Assembly (NCBI GenBank): GCA_947069175.1
Contig: CAMTDV010000028.1
Location: 66,758,157-66,822,156, forward strand
From: Scalesia atractyloides
Taxonomy: Eukaryota; Streptophyta; Magnoliopsida; Asterales; Asteraceae
Length of the DNA: 64,000 bases
Reading direction: 5' to 3'
Position 1 is the stretch's first letter; every line of letters starts with the position of its first letter. Positions 8,458 through 20,742 of the stretch are shown in pieces. The translations under genes and the position numbers were made by a program. The notes below the pieces were generated by a model that had not been told where the DNA came from, did not search any database, and saw nothing but the letters and a program-made list of their open reading frames with translations.

Positions 8458-9843
8458 ATGTCTTCTAGCCTCGCCCGTAGGAAGATGAGAGCAGGAAAAG
8501 CCCGCGAGCGCATGGCTGCCCTAATCGCTCAACAAATGGCTGCCGTAATACCCAACATTGTAATCCAAGTCCAACAAGCACTTACCGCGAATCCTGTCAA
8601 TCAAGAAGATCAACACGTTATCAACCCTCCCCCAAATACCACTAAATGCACTTACAAGCATTTCAAATCATGCGACCCTCCAAAATACGAAGGGACTGAA
8701 GGTGTCACCGCTCTCCTCCATTGGTTTGAAGAAATGGAGAACACTTTTCTAAATTGCGATTGCCCCGATGATCGCAAAGTGCGATATGCTACCGGTCGTT
8801 TAATTGGAATAGCACTTACTTGGTGGAATACAGAGAAGGCCAAACGAGGTGTTGAAGATGCTATGACTTTAACTTGGGATGAATTGAAGGAAATCATGAC
8901 CAGACGGTTTTGCCCAAGGAGCGAAATCAAGAAATTAGAAGATGAGTTCTATTCGTTGAAGCAAAAAGAAGGCGACCACACCACATACAACAAAAGATTC
9001 CTTGAGTTAAATCAAATGGTTCCCAACTTGTTCACTCCCCTCTACCGTTTGATCGAGCACTACATTCGAGGTCTTCCGTCAAAAATTCAAGACTCTGTAA
9101 TAAGTACCACACCTGTAACCTTGGAAGCCGCAATGGAGTTAGCTACAGAACTCACCGAGAACCGCATCCAGAATAAAGACTTCAAGGAGGAGAAGAAGAA
9201 GGATAAAGCATCAACTGAAACTTCAAACTCCACCCAAACCGAATCCCCTTCTCAACCCATTTTTAAGAGAAAATGAGATGGGCAACTTTTCGCTGTCACC
9301 CAACGTAATCAACCAATTTCACAAGCCATACCCATCCAAGCTATCCCAATCACTCAAGTAGCACCCAACTCAACTTACCCAAATAAGAAACCATACCTTG
9401 GACCTCACCCTCGATGTAACACCTGTTTTTATCACCATCCATCTACCTTACCTTGTCGACTATGTGCGAATTGTGGACGCTATGGTCATTTGAGCAAGGT
9501 TTGCCGCACCTCTCAAAACCAAATCTCTCCCCCTACTCAAGACATGATCCAAACCTATCATCAACCTCAATACCCCATATTCCCATATGTTCGAGCTTGT
9601 TTCAATTGTGGCGACCCTACCCACTTTAGAAACACGTGCCCTCGATTGGTTAACATCATAAACGCTCAAGCTCAATCAAACCCAGTTAACCAAGTAAATC
9701 AAGAAAACCCAATCACTAGGCCATCAGCAAGAGGAAGAGTTTTCAGCATCAACGCCAACCCTGTTGAAGATAATGACGGCCCAAACGAAACCACCCAACT
9801 AGTCCTCTTCACCGGAAATCAAGATTCAACTCCAATAGTTTAG
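8458..9843 (+). CDS. gag: Gypsy-1 Gag (one premature stop)
   Basis: One frame runs 8458-9843, broken only by TGA at 9274-9276 where the sense of the reading suggests TGG. Residues about 60-250 form the retrotransposon Gag domain, with FKSCDPPKYEG, LHWFEEMENTF, LTWWNTE and EYIRGL-like LIEHYIRGLPSKIQ. After the stop the frame continues with two CCHC knuckles, CANCGRYGHLSKVC and CFNCGDPTHFRNTC, which bind RNA. It ends just where protease would begin. Gag packages element RNA into virus-like particles. It closely resembles Gag of gypsy-2 (47208-48440). The start is the ATG at 8458 (MSSSLARRKM), matching the gypsy-2 start context. Confidence 0.88.
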
Positions 9844-9867
9844 TTTTATGTTTTTCTTTATGTTTTA

Positions 9868-12060
9868 GAATTACATAGAACCAATCATAACTTAAGGATA
9901 AAGCCAATGAGAATTTGACAAGAATATGGTGGATACGCCGCTGGTACTTCCTATATATAAGTATTCTTGCCAAAGGATCGGAGGCATTATCTGGCGGTTA
10001 TGAGAGGTTCCATGTATAAACTGTTTGAGTGATTATTGTTTATTTATTTTCAGTACATGCAATACGATCGGCTCTATTTGATTGAGCCTTGATCGCACAG
10101 ACATTTTTCATTTTCAGTACATGCAATACGATCGGCTCTGTTTGATTGAGCCTTGATCGCACAGACATTTTTCATTATCAGTATCTTGTGGTTGTTGTGT
10201 TTGTTGTAGAGTCACATAGAACTAATCATAACTTGCGGATAAAGTCAATGAAAATTTTACGAGAATATGGTGGATACGCCGCTGGTACTTCCTATATATA
10301 AGTATTCTTGTCAAAGGATCGGAGGCATTATCAGGCGGTTATGAGAGGTTCCATGTATAAACTGTTTGAGTGATTATTGTTTATTATTTTCAGTACATGC
10401 AATACGATCGGCTCCGTTTGATTGAGCCTTGATCGCACAGACATTTTTCATTTTCAGTACATGCAATACGATCGGCTCCGTTTGATTGAGCCGTGATCGC
10501 ACAGACATTTTTCATTATCAGTATCTTGTGGTTGTTGTGTTTGTTGTAGAGTCACATAGAACTAATCATAACTTGCGGATAAAGTCAATGAAAATTTGAT
10601 GAGAATATGGTGGATACGCCGCTGGTACTTCCTATATATAAGTATTCTTGTCAAAGGATCGGAGGCATTATCAGGCGGTTATGAGAGGTTCCATGTATAA
10701 ACTGTTTGAGTGATTATGGTTTATTATTTTCAGTACATGCAATACGATCGGCTCCGTTTGATTGAGCCTTGATCGCACAGACATTTTTCATTTTCAGTAC
10801 ATGCAATACGATCGGCTCCGTTTGATTGAGCCTTGATCGCACAGACATTTTCATTATCAGTATCTTGTGGTTGTTGTGGTTGTTGTGGTTGTTGTAGAGT
10901 CACATAGAACTAATCATAACTTGTGGATAAAGTCAATGAAAATTTGACAAGAATATGGTGGATACGCCGCTGGTACTTCCTATATATAAGTATTCTTGTC
11001 AAAGGATCGGCGGCATTATCAGGCGGTTATGAGAGGTTCCATGTAGGATTAGTATGTTTTGGCTGAAGTTTGTTCATCATACATTTCAGTGTAATCAATT
11101 TCATCATTTATAGAAGTTGAGCTATGTCTCACTTCCACAATGACTAACCTCTCCAACCTAACAAACGAGAGAGGTATTGTCATCATTCAAACATGTATAC
11201 TTTCAGAATTTAGACTCAAGCTGTGGTTGTTGTGTTGTTTATGTTTTATAGTCACATAGGACTAATCATAATTCACTGATAAAACCAATGAAAATTTGAC
11301 GAGAATATGGTGGATACGCCGCTGGTACTTCCTATATATAAGTATTCTTGTCAAAGGATCAGAGGCATTGTCAGGCGGTTATGAGAAGTTCTATGTAGGA
11401 TTTAGTAATTTCTTGGTAACTAATCATAACTTGCGGATAAAACCAACGAAAATTTGACAAGAATATGGTGGATACGCCGCTGGTACTTCCTATATATAAA
11501 TATTCTTGCCAAAGGATCAGAGGCATTATCAAGCGGTTATGAGAAGTTCCATGTAGGATTTAGTATTGTCTTGGTTGAAATTTGTGTTACATTTATATCA
11601 TCTCGCCATTTAAAGAAATTGGATTGTGTTCCATTTCTACATAAACTAACCTCTCCATTATAACAAACGAGAGAGGAACTGTCACCATTCAAACATATAT
11701 GCTATCAGAATGTGGATTCAAATATTGGTTGTTGTGTTATTTATGTTCTAGAGTTACATCATACCAATCATAACTTACTAATAAAACCAATGAAAATTTG
11801 ACAAGAATATGGTGGATACACCTACTTCCTATATATAAGTATTCTTGTCAAAGGATCAGAGGCATTGTCAGGCGGTTATGAGAAGTTCTATGTAGGATTT
11901 AGTAATTTCTTGGTAACTAATCATAACTTGCGGATAAAACCAACGAAAATTTGACAAGAATATGGTGGATACGCCGCTGGTACTTCCTATATATAAGTAT
12001 TCTTGTCAAAGGATCAGAGGTATTGTTAGACGGTTATGAGAAGTTCCATGTAGGTTGTAG
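9868..12060 (+). repeat. Internal tandem array of hairpin repeats
   Basis: Eight copies of a core of about 110-170 bp are present, the first four within a roughly 340-bp unit. The core contains TTTGACAAGAATA, about 35 bp including TGGTGGATACGCCGCTGG, then TATTCTTGTCAAA: a 13-bp perfect inverted repeat in copies 4 and 8, with a G-T wobble or one mismatch elsewhere. The longer units add two GATCGGCTC...GAGCCTTGATC hairpins each. The array stands where pol is expected. Short frames such as 11454-11663 repeat with the array and are not real proteins. Confidence 0.88.
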
Positions 12061-12339
12061 TATTAGAAGTTTTGCTTTAGGATATATCCATATCCTTCCA
12101 AACATATCAAAACTCTTACGCATGATATCATAGTTAGCGAATCAATTCTGCTTATCAATATTTTTACCGTAGGCAACAAAAAGCGATTCCTGTAACAGGG
12201 TACTTAACCCTTACAAGGGACGTTACCGCCTCAAACAAAAACTTAAACTCTTACTCTTTTTCTAAGCATGTAACTGTCAAACTAAACACCATCATTTTTA
12301 GTCAAATATATCACTACTTAAATTTCGGACGAAATTTCT

Positions 12340-12355
12340 AAAAAGTAGGGGATAC
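12340..12355 (+). other. Polypurine tract, gypsy-1
   Basis: AAAAAGTAGGGGATAC directly precedes the 3' LTR. The identical tract precedes the gypsy-2 3' LTR on its strand (43735-43751). Confidence 0.8.
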
Positions 12356-14988
12356 TGTAACATCCGTCAAAAACCGAATTTACCAAACCCGCTCCGTTTA
12401 TTAACCGAACAATCAGTTAAAAATTTCGTTACGTATTTAATGCCCAAATTAATTTTAAACGATACATAATTAATAAGTATATTGGAAAATATAATTTATA
12501 TTTGAAAAAGTATTGAAAATAAGAAAATAAAAATAAAATGCTGCTGCCGGGTTTCAAACCCGGGTCAGCCAGCGAGTCAGCAAATGACTTAACACTTAAC
12601 CATCCAACCACTGCGCCACTCATGTTTCTTGTGTAATATTGGAAACAATTAATACATAAAATAAATCTCGAATTCAAATAACGACGCGCCCAATTTCAGT
12701 CGTCGGAAATCCCGTCGATCTCGCGAGATTGGACGGTTTCTTCAAGTCTTAACGTAAACATTAAACCTACATCGGTTATAACCGACGACTGAACCCGCAA
12801 CACAAGTTATAACCGCCGGAAAACGTAATGACCGACGAATCAAGACGGAAATCGGACCAAATTCATCGATGTCCCGCCCTATAAATACCTCCTCAAACTT
12901 TTTCGCTCACAATCACACCTTTACCCGACGTATTTCCACTCGCCGGAAAAGTTCTGCATCTCGCCGGAAAACCGAGCCCTTCACTTCTGAGCCTTACTGA
13001 ACACCCAGAACTTATACCGAAGCCACTCACATCCATCTCAAGCTCGCTGAAGACTCTCTGCCGCAAGACACACGTCGCTGGAATAAGCTTCTGTCACCGG
13101 AGTTTCGCCGGCGAAACAGAGGAGTCCAGCTCGGTATATCCAACACTTAATCTTTCATTCTTTTTATTAATCTCACATGTAATTAACCACCAGACACTAA
13201 CGAACTTGATTAAAACTTCGAACCAGTCGGACTTCCGATTCTGGTTAAGATTAACGAAGAAGACGAAGTGTCCGTTGTCTATAAGTTTAATTTAAATCAA
13301 GATATAACTCGGGTTAGACACACAGTCCAGCGGTGGACTGTGTGCAAATAAAACACGCAAACGTCTCGAGTTCGATACATGTCCCACGCATACTCGCCTT
13401 AATAAAAATGTTCTTTTTTTTAACCGAACCGGAGTCACTGCGTAAGATGTTAAGTTTAATAAAAACCGGAATAATAACCAAGATAGACACACAGTCCAGT
13501 GGTGGACTGTGTGCGCGTTTAAAACACAGGTCACGAGTTCGAGTCCGGACTACCGCACTGGTCCGGACAATCATCCAACTTTTTATTTAAGACAGAAATG
13601 AAAATATTTAGTTTGTATATAAGTATAATAAAAATCAGATAATTTAACAAGTTAGACACACAGTCCAGCGGTGGACTGTGTGTTAACTCAACCCACAGGT
13701 CCCGGGTTCGAGACCTGTGGAGCGCGCCGGTTCGATGCATTAAAATCATTTTTAAAAATAAATGATTTTCTGTTTAATTCAATTAATATATAAATATAAT
13801 TAAAAACAGAAATATTTCGGGTTAGACACGTAGCTCAGTTGGTAGAGCTGCGTGCACGCGTACGGGAGGTCTCGGGTTCGAGCCTCACCCAGCGCATACA
13901 TACACACATACGAACCGATCAACAGTCAAAGTCAATGGTCAATGGTCAACGGTCAACGGTCAAAAAGTCAACATTTTTTTATTATTTTTATTTATTTATT
14001 TTATTTAAAAATCAATTAAAAATACTTAAAAATAACATTTTTAAGGTTAGAAAATAGCCTTAAACTCACAAAAATACACCCAACAATTCTACTAAAATGG
14101 ATTAATAAATCCGTTTACTTACCGAACCACTATGCCATTATCTAGGTTAATTTCACTCGTGGTTAAAACCAACTTCGCGTGCATTCAACATTATCAACCG
14201 AACGCACCCAATGTGAGTGAATCTTACAACTCCCCTTTTTAATTACACGTTTTGGGGTGTGTCATGTGTCATTAAAAATTAATTCGTTTATTTAAGCTTG
14301 TGCCATACCATATTGTGATCTAAACTTAGATTGTATTTATTGTTTGTAGTTGTGTATTTTATATTGTCAATTTATATGCAATTCATTCATTAGGCCCATC
14401 AGTTCCTCGTGGGAGACGAGTCGAGCAACGCGTGCCTCAAAACAAATCCATTATTGTTCGTGTGTGTATTATTTAGTTTATATTGTTTGTGGTTATGTAT
14501 TTAATATTGTCAAGTATATGCAAATCATTCATTAGGCCCATCAGTTCCTCGTGAGAGACGAGTTGAGCAACGCGTGCCTGAAAACGATCCATTATTGTTC
14601 ATATGTGCATTATTTAATATTAATTGATTGGTGAATAAGTTTACATCTATTTTTACTCATGTGTGGTTGTGCACTTTATTTTACAATCAATTAAATAAAC
14701 TTGTTCAAATGTTTTCATAGGATTCACTCGCCAACTTTTTGTTGATAAAAAAAAAACCATTTTTACACATGATACAGGTGAACAGGACGAAGCAAGGAAA
14801 ACATAGGAAATGCCTTAGAAGAAAACAATGAAGCCTAGATTGATGTTAGGAAATGATGTAATAATGATTGTATAATTCCCTTTAAAATTGTATTAATGAA
14901 TATGAAACGTTATAATAAATGTCATGAGCTTTGATGATAACCCAATCATGCCCCGATCACCTTTTCCGCTGCGGGTCGGGGTGTGACA
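12356..14988 (+). repeat. Gypsy-1 3' LTR
   Basis: This 2633-bp copy repeats every module of the 5' LTR: antisense tRNA-like block (12541-12622), TATA box (12880-12887), and D-like hairpins at 13319-13344, 13488-13513, 13657-13682 and 13827-13854. Differences are few, which implies a recent insertion. Confidence 0.92.
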
Positions 14989-14993
14989 GCTAA
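14989..14993. repeat. Gypsy-1 target-site duplication, right copy
   Basis: GCTAA matches 5034-5038. Confidence 0.92.
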
Positions 14994-15877
14994 ACACAGA
15001 ACACACCTTACCATAACCATTTTCACCACTGGTGAAAACGTCTCACTAAAGTCCAATCCTTCTCTCTGGTTGTACCCTTTTGCAACCAGCCTAGCCTTAT
15101 ACCTCTCAATTTCTCCATTTGCCCTATACTTAACTTTATAAACCCATTTACTACCTATTGGTTTTCTACCAGCAGGTAAATCAACCAGTTCCCACGTATT
15201 GTTCCTATCTAAAGCTTCCATTCTAAGTTCACAGCCTCAATCCACTTAGGATCTTGAGAGGCCTCGTAATAAGACTTTGGTTCAACAGATTTATTTAAGC
15301 TACTAATAAAACACATAGTTTCAGCAGATAAACACGTGTAATTAACCACTTTATCTATATCATATTTTGTATTTGCATTTAAAACAAAATCCTGAAGACG
15401 TTTTGGAACAGAAGTACTCCTAAAGGACCTCCTAATATTGGATATGTTTCCCTCAGATGGGTTGGTCTCAACATTTAAAGTGTTAGTGTCCTCAACCCTG
15501 CCATGACCTTTATCACTACTACTCACAACTCTAGGTTCATATCTCAGATTTTCTCTAGACGTGGCAGCTGTTGAAGAATGATCAGGCTGCTGATCATCAC
15601 TAAGAACTTTATGAGATCCTAAAACCCTCTCTTCATCATCGGGATTTACATCTTTATCACTTTTGGAATCAAGAGAAGTTAATGTTTCATAACAGTCAAA
15701 AAAAATTAACTGATTCAACTCAGTATTTTTTAGAAACTCTTCTTCAATAACAACTTTAGACTTGAACGAATATATTGTTTCATAAAAATTGACATCACGT
15801 GAATAGATTTCAACTTTAGCATCCAAACTCCACAACTTATACCCTTTCTTTAAGTTTGAATAACCAATTAAACACAT
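14994..15877 (-). pseudogene. Copia-1 integrase C-terminus, linker and RT N-terminus
   Basis: On the minus strand the frame at 15209-15877 carries the copia post-integrase region (NLKKGYKLWSLDAKVEIYSRDVNFYE) and the RRSFRSTSVPKRLQDF linker. The frame at 14946-15221 carries the RT start (NNTWELVDLPAGRKPIGSKW, RYKARLVAKGYNQREGLDF, SETFSPVVKM). The two frames are out of register near 15210. RT is cut at 14994 by gypsy-1 and resumes at 5033. Confidence 0.88.
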
Positions 15878-16640
15878 TTGTTTGCCCTATAAGAAAACTT
15901 ATCTGAATCATTTAAGACTGTTCCAAAACACAAACACCCGAAATTCCTTAAGTGACTCAGAGAGGGTCTAAAACCATGAACTAACTCATACGGACTTTTA
16001 CCTAACAGCACAGATGAAGGAATCCTGTTAATTAGATAAACAGCAGTCAACACACAATCAGACAAAAAACGTAAAGGTAATCCCCCTTGAAACAACAATG
16101 ACCTAGCCATGTTTAACAAGTGTCGATGTTCCTTTCGACTACACCATTCTGCTGTGGTGTATAAGTACAAGAGGTTTGATGAAGAATTCCTTTGAATTTA
16201 CAAAAACTAGTCATTTGAGAATTAACAAATTCCGTTCCGTTATCACTTCTAAAACACTTTATTTTAGTTTTAAATTGTGTTTGTAAAAGTTCATAAAAAC
16301 CAACGATGTTTTCAAACACTTCACTTTTTTTTAACATAAACACCACACCGTCCTAGAATAGTCATCAACAGCCGTTAAAAAATATTTAAAACCATCTCAC
16401 CTTACAACTCTGTACGGACCCCAAACATCTAAATGAACCAATTCACCTATACCCTTTGTTCTACGTTCACTAAAGGAAAAGGAATTCTAACTTGCTTAGC
16501 CCGATGACACACTTCACACGTTACATCTTCAACCAAACCAATGTGTAGACTATCTTTTAAAATGGCTAGGACTTGTTTAGAGGGATGACCCGACCTACTA
16601 TGCCACAAATTAACATTACTAAAACTGTTAAAACACAAAT
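15868..16640 (-). pseudogene. Copia-1 integrase
   Basis: Three overlapping minus-strand frames cover it. The GAG-pre-integrase zinc-binding region is at 16447-16638 (LWHSRSGHPSKQVL, CEVCHRAKQ), and the catalytic core is at 16113-16346 with CFRSDNGTEFVN and TPQQNGVVER. The core continues at 15868-16170 (FLSDCVLTAVYLINRIPSSVL, SLSHLRNFGCLCF). Stops and frameshifts between 16350 and 16450 and near 16150 make it non-functional. Confidence 0.87.
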
Positions 16641-16776
16641 TCGCACAATTACCATTTCTATTAACAAAGAACTAATCCGTTATGTTGTCTACCAATCACC
16701 AGGGTTTTCCTTGAACTCAAAACCTGAATATAACAAGTATTTTCATCAAATAACACAGACAACTTATTATCTTTTG

Positions 16777-18140
16777 CTAGCTTATGACTGAGATCAGGTT
16801 AACAGAATAATCAGGAACATAGAAAACATCAAACAATATAACCCTAGTAGCCAGTTTTATATTTCCTATTTTAGTTACTTTAGCACTTGTTTTGTTTGGA
16901 TGAGCAACTTTCAAGTCATACTCAGACACATCTACACAGTCATACATGTCCTTATCATTCATAACCATATGTTGGTTAGCACCCGAATCAATTACCCAAT
17001 TGTAACTAAATTCGTAACTGACAACACTAGAACAATTCACATAACTGCTATACTCATTATTAAACACAGAATTGTTCTTAACTTTAATAGACTTACCCCC
17101 CATATTTGAATTGGATCCAGCAGACTCTGAACTATTTTTCTCTTTCTCATTCACCAAACTAAGCAGTTTGGAAATATGTTCAGAAGTAAACGTCATAGAA
17201 GAAGTAGAAGACACATTTGATCTTCCATTATTAAAATTGTTATTACCAAAATTACCCTTATTACCAATTCTTCTTTTAAAACCTGGAGGATAACCTATTA
17301 TTTCAAAACACCTATCCACAATGTGTCCTAACATGTGACAATTAGTACACTTTAAACTTGAATTAGAACTTTTAAAAACTCTCCGTTTAGGATCAAAGGC
17401 TGGTTTGACTTTGAACAAAAGAAACATGTTGACCCTTTGACCCACTACTAGCCAACCTATGTGACTCTTCCCTGTAAATGATTGAAAAAGCAACTTTAAC
17501 AGAAGGGAATGGTTCCCTAGTTAACAACGTTGTTCTAACAGGTTGATATTTATCATCTAATCCCATTAAAAACTGCATTAGTTTTATTAAGGTGGAAAAA
17601 TCATTGTAATCTTTTGCTGCATCACATGAACATGTGGGTAAATGTAGCATGGCATCAAATTGTTTCCACATTGTGGTTAATCTATTATAGTACTCAGCAA
17701 CAGTACTACCATTTTGAGTGATACTATTTATTTTTTATACAAATCATACACAACTGAACCATCAACTTTGTCATACGTCTCTTTCAACTCATTTCAGACC
17801 TCAGAAGCAAATTTAAAAAAGACTTGCCCTAAAAATAACTCTTCTGAAACAGAATTTAACAGCCAAGTAAGAACCACAAAATTACATCGATCCCATTGAC
17901 CAGCAAACACATCATTATCTTTTTGCTTTACACATTTACCATCAATAAACCCATACTTATTCTTAGCTTCTAATGCTAGTTTCATAGTATTTGACCTCAC
18001 AACATAATTCTCAGTTCCTTTTAACTTGACATTAACAATTGTTAAAGCACTAGAATCACTAAGATGTAAATATAAAGATCTCCAATATCCAACCTACTAA
18101 TAAGTGTCACAGAAAAACTAGCAGTATCACTCATACCAAC
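16777..18140 (-). pseudogene. Copia-1 Gag, zinc knuckle and protease
   Basis: Gag begins near 18140 on the minus strand (MSDTASF; then KLKGTENYVV, KNKYGFIDGKC). It runs through 17393-17671 (FLMGLDDKYQPVRTTLLTR), with breaks near 17790 and 17400. The frame at 16777-17493 carries a CCHC-type knuckle CTNCHMLGHIVDRC and the aspartic protease motif WVIDSGANQHM. The order is normal for copia. Confidence 0.85.
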
Positions 18141-18821
18141 AAAAATCAACAAGAAACAAATAATACAGAGCAAACAACAACAATCAACACTCAAACAAAT
18201 AACACAAGATAAATGCAACTTCTACCTACCACAAACAAACAAATAACACAAAGTACCAAACTTCTACCATACAGACTCGATCAAGTGCCGGTCTGACTAC
18301 CCCGGTAACAGCAATGCCTGGACACAACAATGTAGTGAATATTAAAAAAAGGATAGAGAATAGAAAGATCTCACAACTTTGCTTATTACTCCGTTAAGCC
18401 TTCTCCAAGCAGATGTGACTTGTAACCTTCTGGGTTACCAACTCAGATTGGAAGACCAGGGCAGACAGAACAAAGAAACTGGTTGGTTTGCTCTGAACCC
18501 TTAGGGTTACAAAGACCAACACAGTGTACTAAACAACCACCGAACCCTAACTAGGGTTTCCCAAAGATCCAGATCCCAAACTACAGTGTCCTTTTGAAGA
18601 AGAAACAACAGATCTCCGGTTAATCTTCACAACATCATCCGAAAAACTTTAGATATGTTCAGATCTAACCAGATCTATACCTGCACACACTCCCAAGAAA
18701 CGATCAAAAAGTTCTATGACATAATATCTTTAAAGAAACAACAAATAGGTAGATCAACACTATACAAAACAACGGATACTTCCAGAATCGACCACAATAG
18801 CCAACCGAGGCTCTGATACCA
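18141..18821 (-). other. Copia-1 leader and primer-binding site
   Basis: Non-coding leader between 5' LTR and gag. At 18801-18820 the minus strand reads TGGTATCAGAGCCTCGGTTG, an initiator-Met-type primer site, directly after the LTR end CTACA. Confidence 0.8.
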
Positions 18822-19323
18822 TGTAGAAAAAGACGATTCTGAACAGATATACCACAAACACGCAGAAATAGCGACAGAAAACGTGACAAAATCTTATTTA
18901 TCCAACCCAAAGAGATTACCCCCAGAACCTGAGATCTCACAAATAGTAAGATCTCTGAGACTTACAGTATACAGAGTTACAGACAAGATCATCAAACACT
19001 ATTGACCATCAACAACAACTTTCATCAACCTCTCTTAACAAACAAGAGGTTACAACAAGATGAACAAAACAAACCCTAACAAGATATTGTGTGCGTAACA
19101 AGAACTGAATTGAACAAGAAAAATGAATGATTAAGAAGCTTCTGGCATATCTCAAGCTTATATAGGCCAGTAGATGAATGTTACATCAAAGCCCTCCAAA
19201 TATAACAGAATAGAACCGCAGCTCCACAAAATACACTTCACACCATGAAGAATACACAATAAACAAAGAGAACCACAACATAACAATTGAATGATATTAA
19301 GATTGTACCATATCTTTTTAACA
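18822..19323 (-). repeat. Copia-1 5' LTR
   Basis: 502 bp, from TGTAGAAAAAG to CTTTTTAACA as written on the plus strand. It pairs with 3283-3776. Confidence 0.88.
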
Positions 19324-19547
19324 CATACACATGAGATGGAGCTTCCCCGATAACGTTTTTGAAGGATGTTTTAAGGTGAAGGAAGCGTTCGACCCCCGTT
19401 CTTCACCATTGGAGAATCCCATTTTTTAGGAGTCATTCACCTACATAAACGCCAAGAACGAAAAAATGGTGGGGTGAATTGTTAAATATCATTTTCTTTC
19501 ATTCCCATCCTCTCTCCTTTATCTATCTCTTTTTATCATTTTCTTTC

Positions 19548-20733
19548 GAGTAAATTGCGATTTTAATCCCTATAGTAAGATCCAAATTACAATGTTTACA
19601 AAAATGAAAAGTTTTGCTAAAAACACATTGTGGTTTCTAAGTATTGCAATTTCAATCTAATGACTTATTAATGTTAGAAAGTTTGTATTAACTTATTTTA
19701 AAAAGACCAAACAACCGTTAATACTTTTATTAAATACTAAATAAAAATGTAAAATAAAAATTAATAATTAAAATTAAAGTTAAACCAAAAAGAATAATTC
19801 AAAATCATAATTACAATTAACAACTCCATACTCTCACTCTAAATACCCATATCTCTTAACTCTATCTCTTCCAAACAACCCCCACCACACCAGCCAGAAT
19901 GACCCATCGTCCACCACATAACCCTTGTTGCTACCTACATAAAACCGTCCCTTCTTTAAATCCGTTAATGAAATCCGGTTAACATAACGGAAAATCGGGG
20001 CGATATAGGTTGTAAGGGGATGATTAGGTCCCACATGATCGTCGCCATAATCGGTTTGTCACATTTGAACTTTGTTTCTATATCTGAACGTGAGAGAGTG
20101 GAATGAGAGGATTTATAAAGTTTTGGTTTGGCTTACAGAGGGTGGTGAAGATCTGGATCTTGAAGGAGATCTGCAAAAGTTCCAGACACAAGCGAGTTTA
20201 ATAATATCCAAAAGTTCCTTTTAAATACTCTGCTCCAAGAGCCTTGATTCCACTTCAATGTATAGAGAATCAGTAACCATAATTAAAAGAATGAACAAAA
20301 ATGTTAAACATCCCGACAAAGATAAAAATATATGATAGACCAAATGGGAATTGGACAGCGTGCTTTAAATCCTATATGGCATTTGGAGAAGCAATCATAT
20401 GATCCAACTTTTAAAACTGTGACTTACCATAGTCATCAAAGGTGGCTGGTGGTTGTAGAATGGGGTTATGGCTTAACATGCTTCTTTTATTTTTCATTTA
20501 TTTATATTATTTAATTTAATAAAAAGGCATTGTATATTTTATTTTAATAAAAATGTCCACTAAGCAAAAAGACTTAAATACCCTTTATATTAATGAAAAA
20601 ATTGATGGAATTAAGTGATTAGATTAAAAGTGTAAGGATTAAGAAACCATAGAGTGTTTTTTACAATACTTTTCATTTTTGTAAAATATTGCAATCTGGA
20701 TCTTATCATAGGGACCAAAATTACAATTTACTC
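19548..20733. mobile_element. Mutator-like non-autonomous element
   Basis: The left end (GAGTAAATTGCGATTTTAATC) and the reverse complement of the right end (GAGTAAATTGTAATTTTGGTC) match over roughly 120 bp. The flanks are TTTTCTTTC (19539-19547) and TTTTATTTC (20734-20742), a 9-bp TSD with one mismatch. Long TIRs and a 9-bp TSD define Mutator-like elements. No transposase is present. Inside, a minus-strand frame at 19834-20034 and a plus-strand frame near 20105-20220 could be captured gene pieces, but I do not recognise them. Confidence 0.8.
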
Positions 20734-20742
20734 TTTTATTTC

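Larger units (their letters stand above)
5039..14988 (+). mobile_element. Gypsy-1: gag-only (TR-GAG-like) gypsy element with tandem array
   Basis: LTRs at 5039-7684 and 12356-14988 are near-identical by eye, start TGTAACATCCG and end GGGGTGTGACA. A perfect 5-bp TSD GCTAA places the element inside copia-1. In order it holds an initiator-Met primer-binding site, a conserved non-coding leader, a gag gene with two zinc knuckles, then no protease, RT or integrase. Instead a hairpin-rich tandem array (9868-12060) runs to the purine tract AAAAGTAGGGGATAC. Gag and leader match gypsy-2 in this window, so gypsy-1 is a non-autonomous relative of that chromovirus-like family. Gag-only elements of this type are known as TR-GAG. 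Confidence 0.93.
3283..19323 (-). mobile_element. Copia-1: Ty1/copia element, split by gypsy-1
   Basis: Two LTRs of about 500 bp (3283-3776 and 18822-19323) bound a minus-strand element. Domain order on that strand is gag, CCHC knuckle, protease, integrase, reverse transcriptase, RNase H, with integrase before RT as in copia. Removing the nested gypsy-1 (5039-14988) leaves about 6.1 kb, a normal copia length. The flanks are CATAT (3278-3282) and CATAC (19324-19328), a TSD with one mismatch. The left LTR edge has decayed from TG to CG. The coding region has several frameshifts, so the copy is dead. Confidence 0.92.

Noticed and set aside
9274..9276. Programmed stop readthrough in Gag
   Set aside because: Gypsy-2 Gag reads through this position without a stop, so a point mutation is the simplest explanation; kept only as a low-interest note.
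9868..10860. CRISPR-like array
   Set aside because: Repeat units are long, spacers are not unique short sequences, and the setting is a plant LTR element.
9868..12133. Proteins encoded by the tandem repeats (frames at 11454-11663 and 11951-12133)
   Set aside because: The frames begin at the same repeated ATG in each copy, differ in length by chance stops, and have no domain.
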